A DNA stretch of 64,000 nt from Doris montereyensis (lineage: Eukaryota; Mollusca; Gastropoda; Nudibranchia; Dorididae): positions 82,501 through 146,500 of the forward strand of contig JAXRKP010001040.1 in the NCBI GenBank assembly GCA_037039925.1, read 5' to 3'. Position 1 is the first letter of the stretch; each line of letters begins with the position of its first letter. Under the pieces are notes generated by a model. It was given only the letters and a program-made list of their open reading frames with translations, made no database searches and was not told the origin of the DNA. Shown one piece after another: positions 1 through 54,842 of this stretch. Position numbers and translations under genes: made by a program.

Positions 1-870
1 TTTAATGAGAACCGTGTTCTTGATGTTGGGAGATCAGCGTTTGGATGTCAGTGTCAGGTTCAATCTTTGACAAGAACAACGAAAGATCGACCCTCTCTGA
101 AATTGTAAGCAGTTTCTCTATTCGCTAAGAATATTGTTGGCAGCAGTGAAGTCAGTTTCAAGAAAGTAGGATGTCGGAAAGGGAAGGATCAGCTTTGAAA
201 TCTTGTTCCATAATGCTGGATAAGTAGATGGTATATATTTGTTTTGTGTGCTACAATCTCAGGCACCCGCCGTTGTCAAAATTCATTCTGCTTCGTGGGT
301 CACGTTTGAACTTAAAGAGCTCCTCATGTCAAACATTTCAACAACGTCGGAAGCAAGCTAAAACAACTATGCTCTTCAAAACTTCTTTCTTAACGACTTG
401 CAGAAGTTGACTCGAGTCGATTGATGCCCAGTAGAACATCACACAAAATAAGAAGTCATTGCCAACGATTTCAAATACCAACGTCCAAATTTCAAGCTCA
501 TCAGCAATCGTTCTTTCCGTCCGCAATCGGCCTGTGGAATAAGTTGCCCGAAGGCGTAGTTGAGTGTTGTAGTGTAGCTGGATACACACATTTTATCTGA
601 TAAGTGTATGCTGTGAAACTTGCGGAAATACACCAGAGGTCGAATGCAAGCACCGAAAAGAAGGAGACACTCTACACCCGCTACTGTTGGATTTGCAGCG
701 ATCGGGTTGACCATCCAAATCCAATCAGAAATAATTTATGTCAAAATATCATGGAATCGTGTTTTTCATGTCCAGTTTCAGTTGAAGCAAGTGGACACTG
801 AAATTTTGCAAATCTTCATTTGATGTTGGTTTGGATGCAGTTGAAGTCTGGGATTTGGCTAAACTACAAT
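1..870. other. No gene recognised
   Basis: Only short overlapping open frames without recognisable domains or splice context. I see no repeat with a copy elsewhere in the window. Confidence 0.5.
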
Positions 871-1733
871 TGCAGAATGCTGCTTTTTTGTCACTGAATT
901 ATAAAAACAAACAAACTAGAGCTAGCTCTACCGCCCACCTAAACTCTCAAAATTCCCCACCGCCCACCAAAAATTTCAAAACGCCCATGAATGGGCGGTA
1001 CTGCCTAGGTTGACGAGCACTGAATGCAAACTTTACTTTTAACCACCGAAAAGTGTTAGTGTGACTGGCGTGAGAGCGGGCAAAAAGGAATACAAATTGT
1101 GAAACTTCCGTTACTATAAATATATTCTCACGGGCGCAAAATCGAAAGGATAGAGAACAAACACATCGAACATTTCTTCACACTTTATACACTTATTTAA
1201 GTTAGGAATATTGTATTTGTTAGAAACTGATGCTGAATTTTATTGTATATGAACACCTAATAAGATCTTGTCCAATGTCATGTGATCATTTTCAAAAGTA
1301 CTATAAACATAATGGATAACTCCATTCGATATTTTGGCTCCTCAACTACAAATAATACAAGCGATTTGCAAAATTCAATCCGTATATTTCCGATTATATA
1401 TAACCGACTTTGGGAGTCACGCAAGAAGTACTCATGTGGCTGGATTCGAAGAGTGAACGACATTGAAGAAGGCAGAAGTACTCGGGTATTTTTACCATAT
1501 GATGAATTTTGTAGTTCAATACGTGTCACTGTTATATAATGACACTAACACTTTTCGGTGGTTAAAAGTAAAAGTTTGCATTTAGTGCTCGTTAACATAG
1601 GCAGTACCGCCCATTCGTGGGCGTTTTGAGATTTCTGGTGGGCGGTGGGGAATTTTGAGAGTTAAGGTGGGCGGTAGAGCTAGCTCTAGTTTGTTTGTTT
1701 TTATAATTCAGTGACAAAAAGCAACATTCTGCA
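871..1733. mobile_element. Foldback/MITE-like element with ~190-bp inverted arms
   Basis: The left arm (871-1063) and right arm (1540-1733) are near-perfect reverse complements: the left begins TGCAGAATGCTGCTTTTTTG and the right ends CAACATTCTGCA; both contain GAGCTAGCTCTA, the CCGCCCACC motifs and CCACCGAAAAGTGTTAGTGT. The loop (1064-1539) holds overlapping short ORFs of no known family. A second short inverted pair (about 1296-1327 versus 1735-1764) extends the symmetry beyond the arms. No transposase is seen, so it is non-autonomous if mobile. Target-site duplication was not resolved. Confidence 0.75.
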
Positions 1734-3971
1734 TAATGGAGTTATCCATCATGTTTATAGTACTTTATATACTACGTGTCACTGTAGTAAGTGAGTGCGT
1801 GTTCGCGGATATGTAAGTAAATTGATGCCTAGTGGCTTGCACCTAGTGGCCTACATAGCCAGAAGCGTAACCTGACAAATCGGAAATAGGCGTCGTAGCG
1901 TAACCTTGGAGTTGTGAGTTAGTAATCACAATATCACTGATCAAAACCATTGGCTGGCCCAAGGGCTTTCTTCTTTTTCTTCTTCTTCGGTATGAAGAAA
2001 CCTCATATAGTATAGCACATGTCTACATTGTACAATCTTAAACAAGTTGATCACATCCATGCACACGATATAGCAAATATAACATATACAGATAAAATGT
2101 TCCAGAACCTAGTTGAATTGGATCACAGGGTACATATCACTTCAATGGTAAATGATGGATTTAGTCTGACAAAGTCGGTTTTTCATTATTATCGACGTTG
2201 TACTCCTACGAAAGTGATTTTCCTCTACTTTCCTCACTTAGGCGTGCACCAGAACCTACCTATCAGAGAAGAATATTGTCAGAGTTTTAGTACGAAGCGC
2301 CTAACAGGCTGATGTACTATGTGCTCTCAAGGGAGTTCGGAATAACTTTTGAATGGACTGGTCTGCTGCAGGAAAAAGGATGTACAGTCGACGAGCCTGT
2401 ACTTTGTGCGGTGATACGGACTATAAATCCATCTTTATCTGTTGTCGTTTTGTTCATTGAGATCATAGATCTACTTATGTTAAAGATCTATGATTGAGAT
2501 AGATCAATAATACAGATCTATACACAAACTCAGGAGTCGAGTCATGAATCTGTGAAACTCGATGACATCATTCTAGCCTGAGTTCGAGACCGAGCTTCGT
2601 ATTCGATCACAACGTTTATTTGAAGAAAACAGTAATCGCAAATCGCAGCTGAAAACCACAGACGCCATTTTGAAGTGAAGCACTACGGCGCAATAGAGTG
2701 GTTGAACTCGGGCTTAACAGTGTTTACATTGTGGATTCTGAAGGATTAGCTGTAAGCGGACAATTTTCATCAACTCTTTGGCCTGATCGTAGTGAAAATG
2801 TATGATTCATTCAACCATAATGATGGATATTTCATCTTATTTCGCGGAATTCTTAAATTTCCGGGTATTCTGCAACACCTGTACATGATGTATACAACAC
2901 ATGAAACATAACACCAGAACAGATCCCCAGAATTGAAATTGGGAGGCTGCTAGAATTTATAACCAATAGAAGCTAGAATAGTTATATAGATCTAGATTAG
3001 ATAGATCTAAATCTATGTTTAGACTCTAGATCTATTATCTTTATCGTTAACCTCTTGTTTCCTACATTTGATAGCGTCTGTTGCTATGCTTTTTATTGGC
3101 ATTAATGTTCCAGCCTTGATGAGAACCATACATTCTAATTTCAGTTCTACTGAATACTGTAGACAGTGTATGAGTGTAGATCTAGATATAAATCTAGACT
3201 AGATTTAGTATAAAAACACTCACACTGTGTGTTAAAAAATCTGGATCTATCTCTATCCCTTGAGAATGCATTTAAAGTACAGAATTGTATCAATATCAGG
3301 AAAAGTGTCACTCATACTGGGTTTGGAGGAAATAGTTTCCACTGTCGGGCACACTCAAGGAGCCGAAGGCCTGGAAGAGATCTTTCACTATTACAATCCC
3401 TAAAAAACCTAGCAGCTGAACACCCACCCTTAACCCACCCCAACTCAACAGCTGTGTTGTTCAGCAGTGCCTTGCGAGGATCCAAATATGTAACTACAGC
3501 ATATGACAATAGTGTCAAATAACACAATAATGGCTTCTCCTCAACTCTTCGTAGTCTTCAGAGTTTTTAGCCTCTGCTCACTAAATCTGGAATTTAAAAA
3601 TTTTGTCCTAAAAAGGATTTATTTCAATGAAAATTGGATTTCATGATATCTTAAGATGGTTTGACATAGATTCTGGATCTATAGGGTAACTAATAATTGA
3701 ACTTTACTCTCTAGGCTCTAGCAAAATGTCAATGGTGTGCCAGACTGCGGACATCCTGCTGGTATTGATGTTTGGGCTGACCTTGCTGCAATGTTTTTAA
3801 TGTTTGTTTATAGGCCCTAAGTATGATTTTGATGGCTCAAGATGATATAGTGTAGCCTATCTAGAGAGACTAGATACGTCTAGGACAAATACCGTATATA
3901 TATATATATATCTTTATAATATAGTAGGATTATAATGTCAGTCTTAGCTTTATAATAGTTAATATTATAGT
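1734..3971. other. Upstream intergenic DNA with AGATCTAGAT-rich stretches
   Basis: No gene recognised. Clusters of the palindromic words AGATCT and TCTAGA occur at 2460-2525, 2980-3035 and 3175-3215, and a TA run near 3895-3912. An open frame at 3229-3522 starts with GTG and has no recognised similarity. Confidence 0.5.
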
Positions 3972-4615
3972 CCAAAATCTTAAATTGGGCATGGGGAATT
4001 TAGAACAAGTTCAAAGCTACAATTACCCAGGAGTAATGATTAACTCAGAAGGAAAACTAAGAGAACAAATAAGCCAAAGTTCAAAAGTTAATGACAATAT
4101 ATAACCATCTAGGAAAGGCATTTATAGGTAAACAAGAATTGTCAACAAAAACCAAAATGACAATATACAACACCGTTTATTGTCCTACTCTCCTCTATGG
4201 CAGCGAAACATGGACCTTAGACAGTAGGGAATACAGTAGAGTACGAGCAGCTGAAATGAAATATCTAAGAAGAGTAGTAGGGAAAACTAGAAGAGACAAA
4301 ATCAGAAACACAACAATAAGAGATAAAACCAAAGCAGATGGCATAAAAACTATGATAGAAATAAATCAAGTGAGATGGTTTGGGCATGTAAACATAATGA
4401 AGGACAATAGAATATAATATCTAAATCAGTCAGTGCTAAAACCCTTGGTAAAAGACCAAAAGACAGACCTCGGAGAAAGTGAGAAGATATAAAAGAGACA
4501 TAAAAGCAAAGAAATTGAACTTTTTTGGAAGGAAACAGAAAACGTCTTGACATGGCATCTAAACCCATACCCATGAAGGTAGAATGGGAACTGATAATTG
4601 ATAAAGAAAGAAAGA
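3972..4615 (+). mobile_element. 3' fragment of an APE-type non-LTR retrotransposon (LINE)
   Basis: Encodes in pieces LGMGNLEQVQSYNYPGVMIN, then YNHLGKAFIGKQELSTKTKM and LLYGSETWTLDSREYSRVRA, AEMKYLRRVVGKTRRDKIRN, VRWFGHV. These are hallmarks of the reverse-transcriptase C-terminal region of RTE/Ingi-like LINEs. A frameshift near 4085 and the stop at 4415 interrupt the frame; the 5' part is absent, as usual for truncated copies. It shares its first part with the - strand copy at 60030-61490. Confidence 0.85.
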
Positions 4616-5140
4616 ATATTATAGACTAGGTTCTAGATGCTAATAGATCGGTTCTCCGTAAGAATTGATGTCGTGTTTGTTTAAAAAATTAGTGAGTGCA
4701 ACTGAATAACTGGCCAGTATTAGTATTAGCTATCAGACAAGTATTTTTATTGAGTATTTTAGCCTTTAAAATGTAGATATTCTATCTATCTTAAGTGAAT
4801 GTGCACTATTATTGATACACACCAATCTCTTTTAATGGCACTCGGGCCTATTCAGGAGTTAGCCCCCCCCCCCACACACTTTTTATTCACTGGATTTCCC
4901 TTCACTGTTTTTGTCCATTCTTATCTTTATTTAGGTTGAATTTTTGCGGGTTTTTTATGATGCTGTAACAGAATTATTTAGTGTATCATTGGTATTTTTT
5001 TTGCTTTCTTTACACCAAATTGTTCCCGTTCAAACCCATTGTAAACATCTGCATACTTATTGATATAGATCTCTATTGCGTTGTTTGAATTGCATAATTT
5101 AAAAAACAGTATTTTTCTTTTGTCTCTGGGACAATTTCAG
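4616..5140. other. Presumed intron or upstream sequence of ash1
   Basis: AT-rich DNA with a C run near 4863-4874. No recognisable exon or promoter element. The acceptor at 5140 implies the transcript begins further upstream. Confidence 0.5.
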
Positions 5141-5187
5141 AAGACTGCTGTGCAGTTTGACATGAATCTTTTGACTTACTAAGAGAG

Positions 5188-47180
<41,993 letters not shown>

Positions 47181-49061
47181 AACTCATGCATTGGAGCACT
47201 TATCTGCATCATCATGATTTCCATCACTGGAAATGTTTGCTTTGCATTTGCACACAAAACAATGGTAGACGATCTCGACTTATGACATGATGATAAGAAC
47301 AACCCAACTTGATGTTAGGTAGATTGAAATCTTGAAATACATTGCTGTGTGGTTATCAACAGTATCATGGAATCAATTCTAGAAAGAGCGGTAAACGTTC
47401 TAACAAAGAATGTTATAGGCATGGGCCTTGAGATGAATAGTGAATCACAGGAAGCTTTGTTTGGAGAGGCACGCGTTCACTTTCTCATTTTCCTGTGTTA
47501 CAAAAGGAAGACTGTATTCCTGTCTTTATGTGTACTGTTGCCACACGTTCTCTGTGACTGTGACTAACCTATGCTTCACTGAAATTGTCACTTTTTGTAA
47601 CCTTTTCATACGTTATCTCCGACTACCTTTAAATTTTCCAACTTTGTCAATTTGCGCTAAAGAACAAACCTTTCCAACAAGTTTGTCACGGAGATAAAAT
47701 TGTACATTATGTCATGATTGTATTGAAGGCTATCTATGGGCCATTTTTGATTTTTGTTTTATTACTTACATTGATAAGTATCCACAATTTTGTACTAAAT
47801 AAGACTGATACATGTATCTATTATTATCCATACTGAGATTCAGTAAGTATGAAATATCTAAACGTGCAACACTTTTAGATTTACTGTGAGATTCATATCC
47901 TTATGTTCATATAACTATGATATGATGCATTTCCTTTAGTAAATGAAATGTTAGCAATGCTGAAGATAGATTTGATAGCTATATACGTTGTATACACAAA
48001 TCTTCTTCGACTCATGCCTGGATAAACGTACCATCTGAATTAGGTTAACAATGCGTTTAAAGTTCATGAATTTACACGGGGCAAAATATTTGGGGTTTAG
48101 GGATGGAATAAATGGGAAGGGGGTTTCTTGTGGGAGTATGTCTACCAAAGAATTGCAAACACACTACTTCGAATGGATTAAGAATTAATTTAGTATCTAC
48201 TATTAGTTGTAGCTGGCCAGTGCATAGAGGAAGAATTTGTTATGATTAAAACTTTTAAAGTTTAAGTGGATAGTTTACACTGATTCTGTTGCAGGGTCAG
48301 GAAATGAACTAGATATTGTTTTATTATTTTACACTGAATTAATGTAGCATTCAATTTAGGAGCTTTACTACTGTGCTGTTTATGACAAAAATTTGGTTTA
48401 AATTATTAGCAAATATAAATTTGAGCTTTCAACACTGCCGGCCTTGGCCTCAGTGAAATGAACTGAGACTTTCATGTTGTGTTGATGATATGTTTTACGT
48501 AGCTTTTAGCTGAAGTCACTGCGGCATACCGTGTCACATTTATAGACTCATTCAATCTTCATCATGTAGTTGAAAACCAAAATTGTCTGATCAAGTTTTA
48601 TGTGCAATATCTTGAGCTGTTTTTCTACAATAATAATTATAACAAGAAAGGTTATATGTAAGTATTCAATTGGGATGGATCTTTTCATTAACAGCAGCTT
48701 TTCCTTCTTTGCCCTTGATTAAATGTTTTTTAATCATGCACATGACAGGTCTTGTACGTTATATTATAAACAATATGAGAATTCCTTGATGACATCTAGA
48801 AATGCTGCAAGAAAGAAGGTTGATAGTCTTATTGTACATTATTGTTTTATATGTGCTGTTATGACATAACTCTTATTTTATTAAATTTCATTTACACATA
48901 TATTCAATCTTGTATTGTATGAGCCTGAACTATGACAAGCTTGTCTTGGCCACTTAGGAGAAAAAAGATCTGGCTTTGCCATGACCTGGGATGCTTACTA
49001 AATGAAGAGAATTTACATAGAAGTACAAAATAATGGAGAAGAAATACACCAATTTTTAAAA

Positions 49062-49093
<32 letters not shown>

Positions 49094-50599
49094 CTCAAAA
49101 TGGCTTCTTTCCAAAACTATTCACTTTTCTTCCCAATGATTTTGTTGAGCTTTTGGGACGGCGCTGTTGTTTCAGTGAAAGCGTGATGTGATCAAATTTT
49201 TAATTTTGTGTGTGCCCCCCCTTGGGTTGCAGTGATTTTCATTATTCCTGCATTCTTGCAAACCTTATTTATTCAGTTTTTAATCACGTTTACTTTTTTA
49301 TTTAATAATTCCGAAAAACAAACCCCCCATAACGGTTGTGAAAGTACTCTGTCCTTCCTTAATTTACACGTGGAAGGAGGAATTGTACACATTTAGTTTC
49401 CTTGGTCTGTGTTTATATTTAATTTGCAGTATAGAATAAATTTCCACAAAAATGTCTGTCCATCATTGTAGTAGAAGTAAGAAGATTTTTGTTTTCTCTT
49501 TCTATTACTGCATGAATTTGTACAGTGCGTTTTCAGTTTCAGGAGTTTACTTTTTTTCTCTCTTTTTTTTTCTTTCTCTCCCTCCATGTAACAGTCCCAT
49601 TTTCTTCAACACTGTAAACCCTTACTTTGCCATATGAAGGAAACCTGTTTGTAGAAGGGTGAAGCTTATGCTTTACACATGATGAAATGTTGATCTTAAG
49701 TCTACGTTGACGGCATGCTTTAAACGCCTTGATTTGTCTTCCTAAGATTTTAGACTAGTAGTTAGACTTTGTCTCAAAGTCTTATAAAAAGAATGCTTGG
49801 AGGCGTTGTGAATAATTTGGCACCAAAACGCCACATTGATAATGAGTTGTGTACATTGAAAATGAAGTGGAAGTAAGTGCCTACATTTAGATTACAGTCG
49901 TTCCATGGGGATCGAATTGGATCAAGCCAAGTGTCTTTTTACAGGTGGCCATAACCTTTTTGTTGTTGTTGTTGCAATGATAACGTTCAAGTCGGTAGAA
50001 AAGATGTTGAAAAAGAAAAGAAAAAAAAACTTGATAAAGAAGAGAAAATCAGTGTTTTTTGAAAAAAGAGAGAATTATGCAATGTTGTGGATAACTGATG
50101 TTTACTCTTGTTTTAATGAATAATTCATAGAAACGTACGGATATGAAATGTATTCATGTGATTCATCACATTGACAGGACAATCATTGTTCATGTGACTG
50201 CCCGTGAAATGGAACATTTTTTAGTTTGAATGTGTTCATGGAATTCAAGTGATCTTTGTTTCTTATACAGATATCCGTTATAAGCTGCTGCAGGTTTCAG
50301 AGAAGGAAAATCTTTTATTGACGGGAGTCTCATTCGCTCCACATCTCAACCTTTATGTTTTTGTTCTTTTTTGCTTTGAATTGCAAGGACTTGCTCACTC
50401 TAGAGATCTGTGTGTTTGTTCCCAACTGATATGCTACTGTTCTTACTAGCAGATGAGGTATTCCTATTGAATGCTGCCAACTGGTATCTATAAACCGTAT
50501 GTAGTACGTTTTCTCTGCTTTGAGTATTTACTTTTTGTTTTGAAAAGTACGTATATGAGGGTTCGCTATATTTTATTTTAAAAAAAAACGTAAGTTGAC

Positions 50600-50825
50600 G
50601 GCAGAGAGTCAGATCGATTGGAATGTAAGTTTGAAAATGCCGTTTTAAGTGTGGAAGACTGCTGTCACTGTCACACGTTGCCAGAAAAGGCCCGTGATTG
50701 GCAGACTTTTCATTATTTCATCTCAAAGGTGGTTACTGCAAGTTGACATCAATACTTTCCAGATTGTTACGGGCCCTGACCTTTGTGTGAGTTAGAATTA
50801 GTTTGTCCTGTCAAAGTCTTGTTTT
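50600..50825 (+). repeat. ~220-bp dispersed repeat, copy 4
   Basis: GGCAGAGAGTCAGATCGATT, GGAATGTAAGTTTGAAAATG, CCAGAAAAGGCCCGTGATTG, GGCAGACTTTTCATTATTTC, TTACGGGCCCTGACC, AGAATTAGTTTGTCCTGTCA, AAGTCTTG. Confidence 0.8.
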
Positions 50826-51138
50826 ATTGCTATGCTGTATCTTCAAGTCAACACATTCTTTTTTTGAGTGTTTTTTTTTTCTTTTTTTGAGTGTTTTTTT
50901 CTACAAATTTTTGGTCATGAAATGGCTGGAAGAATTTCAAAGATAAGTTTAGAGGTGTGTTTCTTCGATCACAGTTCAAGAGACATAGACAAGAGTTTAA
51001 AAAAGTTTTGTAGAAAAACAAGAAATGGTGAAGTTTGGTCATGAAATGGCTGGAACTGAAGTAGGCCCTTCAAAGATCAAATCAGTTTAATGGTGGTGTG
51101 TTTCAATGGCCATCTTGTCTTGCAGAGCGGTGAGAATG

Positions 51139-51985
51139 TCAAATCAGTTGGATACACAAACACAAGAAAGTGACAATAATAATGTTTGTCAAATCAGTTG
51201 GATACACAAACACAACGGTTACAATGGCCAGTTCAAGAGACATACACAAGACAAGAAATGGTGAGTTTACTTCTTACAACTGTGGCCAAGTTATGAGGAA
51301 TGAGGGCAGTCAAATCAGTTGGATAACAAACACAAGAAATGGTGACATTGCGTTGCCACACTTCTTACAACTGTGGCCATCTTGTCTTGCGTGTATAGCG
51401 GTTGAATGAGGGCAGGTCAAATCAGTTGGATACACAAACACAAGAAATGGTGACATTGTGTTGCCACACTTCTTACAACTGTGGCCATCTTGTCTTGCGT
51501 GTATAGCGGTGATGAATGGTGACATTGTGTCAAATCATGTTGGAATACACAAACACAAGAAATGGTGACATTGTGTTGCCACACTTCTTACAACTGTGGC
51601 CATCTTGTCTTGTCGTGTATAGCGGTGAGGAATGAGGGCAGGTCAAATCAGTTGGATACACAAACACAGCTCAAATCAGTTGGATACACAAACACAAGAA
51701 ATGGTGACATTGCGTTGCCACACTTCTTACAACTGTGGCCATCTTGTCTTGCGTGTATAGCGGTGATGAATGAGGGCAGGTCAAATCAGTTGGATACACA
51801 AACACAAGAAATGGTGACATGAATGTCAAATCAGTTGCCACACACTTCTTACAACTGTGGCCATCTTGTCTTCTTGCGGTGAGGAATGTCAAATCAGTTG
51901 GATACACAAACACAAGAAATGGTGGTGACAAAAGCAGTGAGGAATGAGGGCAGGTCAAATCAGTTGGATACACAAACACAAGATC
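51139..51985. repeat. Minisatellite, ~110-bp unit, ~8 irregular copies
   Basis: GTCAAATCAGTTGGATACAC starts at about 51139, 51188, 51309, 51417, 51528 (variant), 51642, 51779, 51888 and 51953. Full units continue AAACACAAGAAATGGTGACA, CACTTCTTACAACTGTGGCC, ATCTTGTCTTGCGTGTATAG. Early and late units are truncated. Confidence 0.92.
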
Positions 51986-52560
51986 TCTGCAGTGAACATA
52001 TATGTTTTTTACTTGCAGTGAACATATAACATGTATGTGATTTCATGGGAGTTAACAACTTTTTATTTGTATATGTAGATATATAATATGCGTTTTTCTT
52101 CAATGAAAGTTATCACCCCCTGAACAATCTTGTACCTTTAGGATGAAAGATTGAAAGACTTATTTGAAATGTACTGACCTTGTTGATATGCTATGCAATA
52201 AAGTTTAGTCTGTGTTTTCCCCCTTTCTACAAAGGTTAAATTATATGTTAATGGAATTTATGGAGAATTCGATGTTCCGTTCTCTTTTCTTTTCTTCCTC
52301 ATTTTCTCCTCCTCCTCCTCCCACTCTTTCCTTCTTCTCTACTTGCATTTGCCCTTTGGTTTTTTTGTGTGTTTTCATCTTCCCAAAATTGATTTGTAAA
52401 AGTGTTACAATGATGAGCAGTAATTGTAGATGATTTTGAATGCAATGATTTATGTATACATTTGTACATATTGTAGATACGGCATTCTTGATACGTCTAT
52501 ATATATTTATATACACATATATTTGTTTTCTTTTTGTCTATGCTAAGTGAAAATAAAAAC

Positions 52561-53238
52561 AAATTGAAATTTTAAAATTTGCTTTAAGATTGTAAATTTT
52601 TACCTTCCCCTTTAATATGTATATTTTAGTAAATAGACACCCCCCCTCCCCCGCCCCCCCAAAAAAAAAAAGAAGAAGAAAAGAAACACCAATAATACCC
52701 CCACCGCCCTACACTCACACGCACACACACAATCATAAAAAGTTTGAATGATGTTGTCGTTAACAATTTGATTGTTGCTCCCTCAATGAATTATTCATGT
52801 GTTCATATAAGAATTTGATTAAGGAATTGTATTTTTTATTACTTATGTCTGTTGATGTCTTTATCACTTTTAATTAAAGAATGTTTCTGAGTAATTGTGC
52901 TTTTTACAAGATTTTTATATACAAGTACTTGATGAATGGCTATGAATTGCTCCCAACCAAAGCCGTTACTGATTATCACTTAAAGTAATAAACTAACCTC
53001 TACGAAGACTTGCTAAATAGATTGATTTATTCCTGAATTAGCTGGCTTAAAATAACCTTGAGATCACAACGTCATGCATACCATACGATTAACATATAGG
53101 AAAGTTGTTAAAGGAACTGCCTTCCTTCTTTACCATAATTAACCCACCCCTGTATGTTTTACCTCTCTGCCTCATATTTTGTGACCAATATTATTTCACA
53201 TCTCTCTTTCTCTCTCTCTATTTCAATCTCTATTTCAA

Positions 53239-53311
<73 letters not shown>

Positions 53312-53570
53312 CAAACAAACAAACGCAACCACAAACACAACCTTCCTGCTTATCTTATATTCAATGCATTATTTCCCTTTTCTCTGTCAAACTGTTGAAT
53401 GTAGTGGATTAAACAGGAAAACGGAGAAGAGAACTTGTTAGCCTCAGCACCAAATTGCCAGAAAGCATTATGCTAGAATGTAAACATTTCCTTTCATCTG
53501 CTGAGGGCATTTTTCTAATGAACCAAAGACGTCCAGGGATTCCCCACCCCCTTATGTTTTTGAGTAGAAT
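52561..53570. other. Intergenic, no gene; compound CT/CA microsatellite
   Basis: A (CT)n(CA)n tract lies at 53205-53311. The rest is AT-rich with no recognised feature. Confidence 0.6.
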
Positions 53571-53858
53571 TGCGAGAAAGAATAGCTGGTATGTGTGTAT
53601 GACAAAGTGTGTGGACTAACTACATTGTTTCTCACACACAGGAGAAAGAATAGCTGGTATATGTGTGTATGACAAAGTGTGTGGACTAACTACATTGTTT
53701 CTCACACAGGAGAAAGAATAGCTGGTATGTGTGTGTATGACAAAGTGTGTGGACTAACTACATTGTTTCTCACACACAGGAGAAAGAATAGCTGGTATGT
53801 GTGTGTATGACAAAGTGTGTGGACTAACTACATTGTTTCTCACACACAGGAGAATGAA
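53571..53858. repeat. Minisatellite, ~69-bp unit, 4 copies
   Basis: GAGAAAGAATAGCTGGTATG starts about 67-70 bases apart (53573, 53642, 53709, 53778), each followed by ACAAAGTGTGTGGACTAACT and TTTCTCACACACAG. Confidence 0.95.
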
Positions 53859-53996
53859 TGAAGTGATTTCATTATGAGGAATAACACATTTTGCCATAAC
53901 ATGCTTATTTCTCTCTCTTTGTACATATATTATTGTAAATATAATAATGAAGTTCTCTGTGTATAAACACACATGAATGCAAATAAGGTAGCTTTC

Positions 53997-54020
53997 CCCC
54001 CCCCCCCCCCCCCCCCCCAC
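53997..54020. repeat. Poly(C) run
   Basis: About 22 consecutive C, followed by CACCACCACCCCACCC. Confidence 0.95.
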
Positions 54021-54457
54021 CACCACCCCACCCACAATTATGGACGTACTACTACCACAAGTAGTTTATACCACTAGCTGCCCTTGTCAGTTGTGTATCA
54101 TTTACTTTAGTGTCATAATACATGGATGTAATCAAATGCCTATATTTTTCATATTTTTTCATTCAGTCTATTGTTGACGCTTGGCGGCTCTGGCGTTGAC
54201 GTATACATACATACATAGAATAATATACATACAAATTGTATGCTCTCTTGTATATTCTGCTAATTTTGTTTGTTAGGTTGTTTTTCTTTCTTCTTCTGGC
54301 CAAATTTTAATGTAAAAAAATCCTAGAAATGTACAAAGCCATTGCTTGTAGTTCAGTTCATTGAATCATGAAGGCATCTGTTTATATAGTAGAAACTCAT
54401 TAAGAGTTGTGTCCCCTCTCCCTACCACCATGTTGATACAAGTAGCCACGTTCACTT

Positions 54458-54842
54458 GATTGAATAGTTTCTACCTTATTTGGTTGAATGATTTCTCCCT
54501 TATTTGGGTGAATAGTTTCTGCCTTATTTGGTTGAATAGTTTCTGCTTTATTTGGTTGAATAGTTTCTCCCTTATTTGGTTGAATAGTTTCTGCCTTATT
54601 TGGTTGAACAGTTTCTGCCTTATTTGGTTGAATAGTTTCTCCCTTATTTGGTTGAACAGTTTCTGCTTTATTTGGTTGAATAGTTTCTCCCTTATTTGGT
54701 TGAACAGTTTCTGCCTTATTTGGTTGAATAGTTTCTCCCTTATTTGGTTGAATAGTTTCTGCCTTATTTGGTTGAACAGTTTCTGCCTTATTTGGTTGTT
54801 TAGTTTTACCTTATTTGGTTGTTTAGTTTTTACCTTATTTTG
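54458..54842. repeat. Minisatellite, 24-bp unit, ~16 copies
   Basis: Unit TTTGGTTGAATAGTTTCT plus CCCTTA or GCCTTA; GTTGAA starts are 24 bases apart (54531, 54555). C and G versions of the last segment, and AATAG and AACAG versions, alternate. Being 8 codons long it opens both strands (FCLIWLNS repeated on +). Confidence 0.96.

Larger units (their letters stand above)
47181..52560 (+). other. Probable ash1 3' UTR and downstream flank
   Basis: No coding exon recognised after the stop. AATAAA polyadenylation signals occur at 49435-49440, 52197-52202 and 52552-52557; which is used is unknown. The span includes an (ATT)n run at 49063-49093, the ~220-bp repeat copy 4 and the ~110-bp minisatellite. 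Confidence 0.45.

Noticed and set aside
1282..1539. Open frame in the loop of the foldback element
   Set aside because: Overlaps an equally open frame on the other strand, has no similarity or splice context, and lies in a repeat.
3229..3522. 97-codon open frame upstream of ash1
   Set aside because: Starts with GTG, has no recognised similarity, and a comparable antisense frame overlaps it.
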